Source: CAYNWK01 sp964400875 (GTDB taxonomy: Bacteria; Chloroflexota; Anaerolineae; Anaerolineales; UBA4823). Taken from it: a DNA stretch of 9,192 nt. The DNA lies in contig CAYNWK010000172.1 of the NCBI GenBank assembly GCA_964400875.1, forward strand, positions 1 through 9,192, in the 5' to 3' direction. The position numbers were made by a program, and so were the translations under genes. The notes beneath the pieces were generated by a model. That model did not search any database and was not told the DNA's origin. It worked only from the letters and a program-made list of their open reading frames with translations. The first letter of the stretch is position 1. The number at the start of each line of letters is the position of its first letter. Positions 5,849 to 9,192 of the stretch are shown piece by piece.

Positions 5849-6820
5849 ATGAACGATCAACCACGAGATGACGCCATCATCTGGACGGATGGTTTAGCCA
5901 AGGAATTCAACGGCGATTACGCTGTCCGAGAGGTTAGTTTCGAAGTGCCGCGCGGGTCGATTTTTGGTTTCATTGGACCCAGCGGTTCGGGCAAGACCAC
6001 TACCATCCGCATGCTGACCGGATATTACAAGCCGACCGAAGGGAAGGTTCGGGTGTTCGGCCGTGCTCCCGAGAAATTCGGTAAGCGGGAGAGGGAGCGC
6101 TTCGGTTACCTGCCCCAGCTGTTCGTGCTTTATCCGGACCTGACCGTTTGGGAGAACGTGAACTTTACTGCTTCCATCTATGGGCTGCCACTGCGGCGCA
6201 GCGAAATACTTAATAAAAAACTGGACTTCGTCGAGTTAGGCGAGCACAAAGGCAAGCTGGCCCGGGACATATCAGGCGGGATGCAGCGCCGCCTGAGCCT
6301 GGCGGCGACGCTGCTGCACGATCCGGAATTGATCTTTTTGGATGAGCCGACCGCCGGCATCGACCCGGTGCTGCGGCGCAAGTTCTGGGACCACTTTCAA
6401 ACGCTCAAGGATGAAGGCCATACGTTGTTCATCACCACCCAATACGTCAGCGAGGCAGCATACTGCGACCTGGTGGCGGTAATCAACGCCGGCCGGCTGA
6501 TCGAGGTGGATACACCCCACGGTCTGCGGTACAAAGCCTATGGTGGAGATATCGTCGAGATGCGCACGGTCGAACGGTTGACATACGCCCACCTGACCAA
6601 ACTCCAGGATTTGTCATTTGTGAGAAGGGATATCGAGCGCATCGATAAAAACATCATCCGCCTGATCGTCAATGAAGCCAGCACAGATATTCAGGCGTTA
6701 TTGAAATCGAGTGAGGAGCAAGGGGTGGAAGTAGAGTCCATTGAAGAGTATCTCCCGGCCTTCGACGATGTATTCGTCGAGCTGGTGCGCAAAGATAACG
6801 GGAGCAATCAAGATGTATAA
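5849..6820 (+). CDS. ABC transporter ATP-binding protein (ABC-2 exporter type)
   Basis: This is a 323-aa cytoplasmic ATPase subunit that would power the permease encoded next. The motifs appear in order: Walker A GPSGSGKTT (43-51), Q-loop GYLPQ (Q90), signature ISGGMQRR (141-148), Walker B LIFLDEP with catalytic E166, and D-loop AGIDP (169-173). The switch position carries Q198 (TTQYVSEAAYCD), where most ABC ATPases have His. Residues about 225-323 form the C-terminal extension common in ABC-2-type drug, lipid or polymer exporters. The substrate cannot be deduced. The ATG at 5849 follows AGGAG at 5831-5835 with a rather long 13-nt gap, but it gives the normal N-terminus. The stop overlaps the permease start by 8 bp, so the pair is translationally coupled. 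Confidence 0.93.
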   Translation: MNDQPRDDAIIWTDGLAKEFNGDYAVREVSFEVPRGSIFGFIGPSGSGKTTTIRMLTGYYKPTEGKVRVFGRAPEKFGKRERERFGYLPQLFVLYPDLTVWENVNFTASIYGLPLRRSEILNKKLDFVELGEHKGKLARDISGGMQRRLSLAATLLHDPELIFLDEPTAGIDPVLRRKFWDHFQTLKDEGHTLFITTQYVSEAAYCDLVAVINAGRLIEVDTPHGLRYKAYGGDIVEMRTVERLTYAHLTKLQDLSFVRRDIERIDKNIIRLIVNEASTDIQALLKSSEEQGVEVESIEEYLPAFDDVFVELVRKDNGSNQDV

Positions 6821-8333
6821 AGCCGTCATCCGCGTTCTGGCGTTCTTGCGCAAAGAAATCTTCATCATCCTGCGACAGCCCAAATTGCTGCTTACCCTGG
6901 TGCTGGGACCATTCTTGATCCTGTTAATCTTCGGCATCGGCTACCGCAACCAGCCCAGGTCCTTACGGACGTTGTTCGTCGCCCGGGAAGGCAGCGCTTT
7001 GGGGAAACAGATCGCAGAGTACGCAGACACACTCGGTCCGCAACTGATCTATGAGGGGGTGACCAGCGACGCGGTCGGCGCGCTCCAGAGGCTGCGCGAC
7101 GGCGAGGTGGATTTGGTCGCCGTCGCGCCGGAGGATGCTTATGAAAGCATTCAGGACGGCCGCCAGGCGACTTTCGTGCTGTATAACCAGGAGATCGATC
7201 CCTTACAAAAGAGCTACATGCAATACTTTGGGCAGGTTTATATCGATGAGGTCAACCGGCGGGTGTTGCTGGCGATCACGGAGCAAGGTCAGCAGGAAGC
7301 CGGCGACGTAGAACAATATTTGAATGACGCTCAGAACCAGGCCGATCGACTCGATCTGGCTTTGAATGCAGGTGACGCAATTGCGGCACAAAATAACGCC
7401 GAATCGCTGGGCAGGTCGGTGGATAAGATCGCCCTGGCGGCGGGGGCCAGCCTGCAGGTTTTGACTTCGGTTGAGAATACCTTGGGTTTGGAAAACAGCA
7501 ACCGCGCCGGAGAATTACTATCCACGCTCAACGAACTGCGCGCCACGACGGACCAGCTAGACCAACTGGATCCAAGTTCGACGAATCTAGACGAGCAGAA
7601 GCAGGAGCTGGATAAAGTCCAGTCCGGGTTGGATACGCTGCAATCCAGACTGGATGAATTTACCAGTTTGGACCCGCAAGTTATCGTCAGGCCATTTAAG
7701 AGCGAGACCAAGAGCGTCGCTGAAGTCGATCCGAAACCCGCAGATTTCTACGCCCCGGCGGTGATCGCCTTGCTCCTTCAGCACCTCGCCGTTACCACCG
7801 CGGCGCTTTCCATCGTCCGGGAACAAAACCTGGGCGCGCTCGAGCTATTCCAGATAGCTCCGGTTACTGCTGGAGAGACTCTGTTCGGCAAATATCTGAG
7901 TTTCATGCTTTTGGGCGCGGTGCTGGCCGCCATCCTGACCGTGGTGTTGGTCTTTTTGCTCGACGTACCGATGTTGGGGAACTGGTGGCTCTACGCATTG
8001 ATCGTCCTGGTGCTGCTGTTTACTTCTCTGAGTATCGGTTTTGTGATCTCGTTGGTCTCCCAAACAGACAGCCAGGCGGTCCAATTAACCATGATCGTAT
8101 TATTGGCCAGCGTCTTTTTCAGCGGCTTCATCACCAGCCTGGATCTCATCTGGAGGCCGGTGCGGGTGTTCTCGTGGAGCCTGCCAACCACTTACGGCGT
8201 TGTGATGATGCGGGACATTTTCCTGCGCGGCAACCCACCAACTCCACTCATGCTTGGCGGCCTGGCGGGTATCGGCCTAGGCCTGTGTCTGCTTGCCTGG
8301 TACCTGCACTGGCGGAAGTTCACCTATCGCTAA
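6813..8333 (+). CDS. ABC-2 type transporter permease with large coiled-coil extracytoplasmic domain
   Basis: This is a 506-aa membrane subunit of the exporter formed with the preceding ATPase. The start at 6813 (MYKAVIRVLAFLRKE) was preferred over the in-frame ATG at 6741, which lies inside the ATPase gene. GGGAG at 6800-6804 is 8 nt upstream. The first transmembrane helix is at about residues 26-45. A long hydrophilic region (about 46-315) follows and should lie outside the membrane. Its part from about 210 to 290 is rich in Leu, Gln, Asp and Glu in heptad-like spacing (ELRATTDQLDQLD, EQKQELDKVQSGLDTLQSRL), suggesting a coiled coil. Five or so helices follow (about 318-342, 365-390, 397-420, 426-450 and 478-498), with the ABC-2 pattern FYAPAVIALLLQ and QIAPVTAGETLFGKY. 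The architecture resembles YhgE/Pip-like and ABC2_membrane_3 permeases. The cargo is unknown. Confidence 0.9.
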   Translation: MYKAVIRVLAFLRKEIFIILRQPKLLLTLVLGPFLILLIFGIGYRNQPRSLRTLFVAREGSALGKQIAEYADTLGPQLIYEGVTSDAVGALQRLRDGEVDLVAVAPEDAYESIQDGRQATFVLYNQEIDPLQKSYMQYFGQVYIDEVNRRVLLAITEQGQQEAGDVEQYLNDAQNQADRLDLALNAGDAIAAQNNAESLGRSVDKIALAAGASLQVLTSVENTLGLENSNRAGELLSTLNELRATTDQLDQLDPSSTNLDEQKQELDKVQSGLDTLQSRLDEFTSLDPQVIVRPFKSETKSVAEVDPKPADFYAPAVIALLLQHLAVTTAALSIVREQNLGALELFQIAPVTAGETLFGKYLSFMLLGAVLAAILTVVLVFLLDVPMLGNWWLYALIVLVLLFTSLSIGFVISLVSQTDSQAVQLTMIVLLASVFFSGFITSLDLIWRPVRVFSWSLPTTYGVVMMRDIFLRGNPPTPLMLGGLAGIGLGLCLLAWYLHWRKFTYR

Positions 8334-8448
8334 TCTTCTCAGCGCGATCACCTTCGCCCAGGAAGCTGCCAATGTCCTCCAGGATGCCGAGGGCAGCCAT
8401 TTCTCCAGCGTGCCTTAATCTGTCCGCTCGGTTGGGGGACAAAGAGAA
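8334..8448. other. Spacer after the ABC permease, before the second operator copy
   Basis: There is no convincing gene or strong terminator. A weak 6-bp stem (GCTGCC 8365-8370 with GGCAGC 8392-8397) encloses a small TCCT/AGGA hairpin. On the minus strand a 26-codon frame (8400 down to 8320) uses gene-like codons but overlaps the permease end and lacks a ribosome site. Confidence 0.35.
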
Positions 8449-8516
8449 GTAGGGATTTCCCTAGCTGTGAATTAGGAACTTCCCCCATTGATATCTGAAG
8501 TGATAAACCGTATAGT
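8449..8516 (+). promoter_or_regulatory. Tandem-dyad operator and sigma70-type promoter for the lipoprotein gene
   Basis: The dyad GTAGGG-ATTT-CCCTAG (8449-8464) and the weaker dyad TAGGA-ACTT-CCCCC (8473-8486) have centres 23 bp apart. Next come -35 TTGATA (8488-8493), a 17-bp spacer and -10 TATAGT (8511-8516). The start is expected near 8523, giving an about 37-nt leader. This is the best promoter of the set, with 4 of 6 matches at -35 and 5 of 6 at -10. Confidence 0.78.
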
Positions 8517-8559
8517 TGAAAAGTATTGATGAGGAGATACTATCTTTAAGGAGGTAGAT

Positions 8560-8871
8560 ATGGATAGCAAACATCTATTTGAGAAAAAGGGTTACTTCGC
8601 GTTTTTATTCGCATTGATGATGGTCGCGGTTTTAGCATTGACAGCCTGCAACCAGGGTATGCTGCCTAACACGGGCGGCGACACCACTGGGGTGCCGCCC
8701 CAGGCCGCGCTAGAGGCCGCCAACCAGTTAGCCCAAAACTTGGGCGTCGAGGTGGGTGACATCCAGATCGTCAGGACCGAACAGGTCGATTGGCCTGATG
8801 CTTGCCTGGGCCTGCCCCAGCAAGATGAAGCCTGTGCAGATGTGGTTACCCCGGGTTTCCGGTACAGCTAG
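8560..8871 (+). CDS. Small secreted lipoprotein, frameshifted near its C-terminus
   Basis: This is a 103-aa product as read. Residues 11-29 form a hydrophobic signal segment, followed by lipobox LTAC with the lipidated cysteine at C30 (ALTAC-N), so it should be anchored to the outside of the membrane. The mature part has a Gly/Pro/Thr-rich linker (about 33-47), then a helix-strand unit (AANQLAQNLGVEVGDIQIVRTEQVDWPDACLGLPQQDEACADVVTPGF). C81 and C91 could form a disulfide. The function is unknown. AAGGAGG at 8548-8554 is 5 nt from the ATG. The reading frame stops early at 8869-8871. The coherent continuation LEVNGQQYEFRTDDLGQII lies one base out of frame up to 8939, so the native protein was probably about 125 aa. 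It is driven by the operator-promoter at 8449-8516. Confidence 0.75.
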   Translation: MDSKHLFEKKGYFAFLFALMMVAVLALTACNQGMLPNTGGDTTGVPPQAALEAANQLAQNLGVEVGDIQIVRTEQVDWPDACLGLPQQDEACADVVTPGFRYS

Positions 8872-8939
8872 AAGTGAACGGCCAGCAGTATGAGTTCCGC
8901 ACAGACGATCTCGGCCAGATCATCCGGCAGGCGCCCTAA
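8862..8939 (+). pseudogene. Out-of-frame C-terminal remnant of the lipoprotein
   Basis: After TPGF the sequence would read R-V-Q-L-E-V-N-G-Q-Q-Y-E-F-R-T-D-D and on to I-R-Q-A-P-stop if one G were restored in the CCGG run near 8856-8861. Strand-like alternation and the match of the end (TAA at 8937-8939) to the following terminator support a single-base loss. It could be a real mutation or a sequencing or assembly error. Confidence 0.6.
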
Positions 8940-8994
8940 CCACACTAAACTTGAAATAAAAATCCCACTTGCCCGCTGATCGGGTGAGTGTATG

Positions 8995-9025
8995 GACCCC
9001 GGAGGAATTTTGAGCCTCCGGGGTC
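8995..9025 (+). terminator. Hairpin terminator after the lipoprotein gene
   Basis: GACCCCGGAGG (8995-9005) and CCTCCGGGGTC (9015-9025) form a perfect 11-bp stem with a 9-nt loop. The sequence after it (ATCGATTCTTG) has only a weak T content. A smaller stem with two G-U pairs (ACTTGCCCG and CGGGTGAGT, 8967-8989) lies just upstream. It separates the lipoprotein gene from the third operator-promoter copy. Confidence 0.65.
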
Positions 9026-9061
9026 ATCGATTCTTGAGGAAGTTGAAGCATGAAAACGAAT

Positions 9062-9130
9062 GGTAGGGAATTCCCTACCGCGCGAGTAGAGATTTCCCTT
9101 ATTGAAGGCCAGCACTAGATTGAATATACT
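9062..9130 (+). promoter_or_regulatory. Tandem-dyad operator and sigma70-type promoter for the off-window gene
   Basis: The perfect 18-bp palindrome GGTAGGGAATTCCCTACC (9062-9079) and the weaker dyad TAGAG-ATTT-CCCTT (9087-9100) have centres 23 bp apart. Next come -35 TTGAAG (9102-9107), a 17-bp spacer and -10 TATACT (9125-9130). The start is expected near 9137. Confidence 0.76.
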
Positions 9131-9181
9131 GGTAGTGGGGGAAGTGGGGAATGCCTGTATAAAGACAAGGAACGCATTTTA

Positions 9182-9192
9182 ATGGAAACTAG
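9182..9192 (+). CDS. Probable start of a gene cut by the window end
   Basis: An ATG at 9182 follows AAGGAA (9167-9172) with 9-nt spacing and lies about 45 nt downstream of the expected start site of the third operator-promoter. Only three codons (M-E-T) are visible, so the product is unknown. Confidence 0.35.

Noticed and set aside
6741..6812. Earlier in-frame ATG for the ABC permease
   Set aside because: The added residues (MKSISRPSTMYSSSW and on) are a shadow of the ATPase gene and would put a polar leader before a normal permease N-terminus.
8320..8400. 26-codon minus-strand frame beginning MAALGILEDIGSFLGEGDRA
   Set aside because: Codon choice looks gene-like and the frame stays open further upstream, but it overlaps the permease end, has no ribosome site, and its upstream part runs through the operator. 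It could at most be a gene remnant.
8427..8442. Possible third, mirrored weak dyad (GGGGGACAAAG) upstream of the operator at 8449
   Set aside because: Its centre would be about 15 bp from the strong dyad rather than 22, and no minus-strand -10 follows at the right distance.
9050..9118. 22-aa frame MKTNGREFPTARVEISLIEG with an upstream GAGGA
   Set aside because: It reads straight through the two operator dyads and the -35 box of a promoter that matches three other copies, so the coding potential is most likely incidental.
1..9192. CRISPR arrays, tRNA or rRNA genes
   Set aside because: There are no regularly spaced identical repeats, and no cloverleaf or rRNA-like stretches were seen on either strand.

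Overview
The window is a gene-dense bacterial stretch with moderately high GC. Cytoplasmic and membrane proteins alternate with short, well-formed ribosome binding sites. The protein repertoire suggests an uncultured Chloroflexota (Anaerolineae-like) bacterium: AI-2E permeases with long charged tails, an MscL-type zinc-ribbon tail, a DUF1328/GlsB/PRC-barrel cluster and a lipoprotein. This assignment rests on general resemblance only and is not proven.

Layout. Positions 7-3686 (+) carry two overlapping AI-2E-family permease genes, then a YihY/BrkB-family membrane protein. Positions 3698-3838 hold a small element with terminal inverted repeats around a perfect hairpin, then a bidirectional terminator. 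Positions 3860-5148 (-) are a four-gene cluster of small stress- or envelope-type proteins, read in the order PRC-barrel, DUF1328, GlsB/YeaQ-like, DUF1059. Positions 5149-5536 are a divergent regulatory region. Positions 5537-5758 (+) encode a 73-aa protein that looks like MscL with its whole membrane core missing. Positions 5849-8333 (+) are an ABC exporter pair (ATPase and permease). Positions 8560-8939 (+) are a small lipoprotein gene with an apparent one-base frameshift. A probable further gene starts at 9182 and runs off the end.

Main discovery. One compound regulatory module occurs three times on the + strand (about 5318-5384, 8449-8516, 9062-9130) and once on the - strand (5333 down to 5267). 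Each copy has a near-perfect dyad GTAGGG-N4-CCCTAC. A second, weaker dyad lies 22-23 bp downstream (type TAGGA-N4-CCCCC). It is followed at fixed distance by ATTG, then a 17-bp spacer and a TATAGT/TATACT/TACGAT -10 box. The central dyad at 5318-5333 is shared by two mirror-image promoters, each with its weaker dyad exactly 22 bp away. This fits an activator binding as two dimers on one DNA face next to a sigma70-type promoter.

The targets would be the PRC-barrel/DUF1328/GlsB/DUF1059 cluster, the MscL-derived gene, the lipoprotein and the off-window gene. That set reads as an envelope or osmotic stress regulon. The regulator is not visible in the window. The ABC exporter and the AI-2E/YihY genes show no copy of the module within the sequence given.
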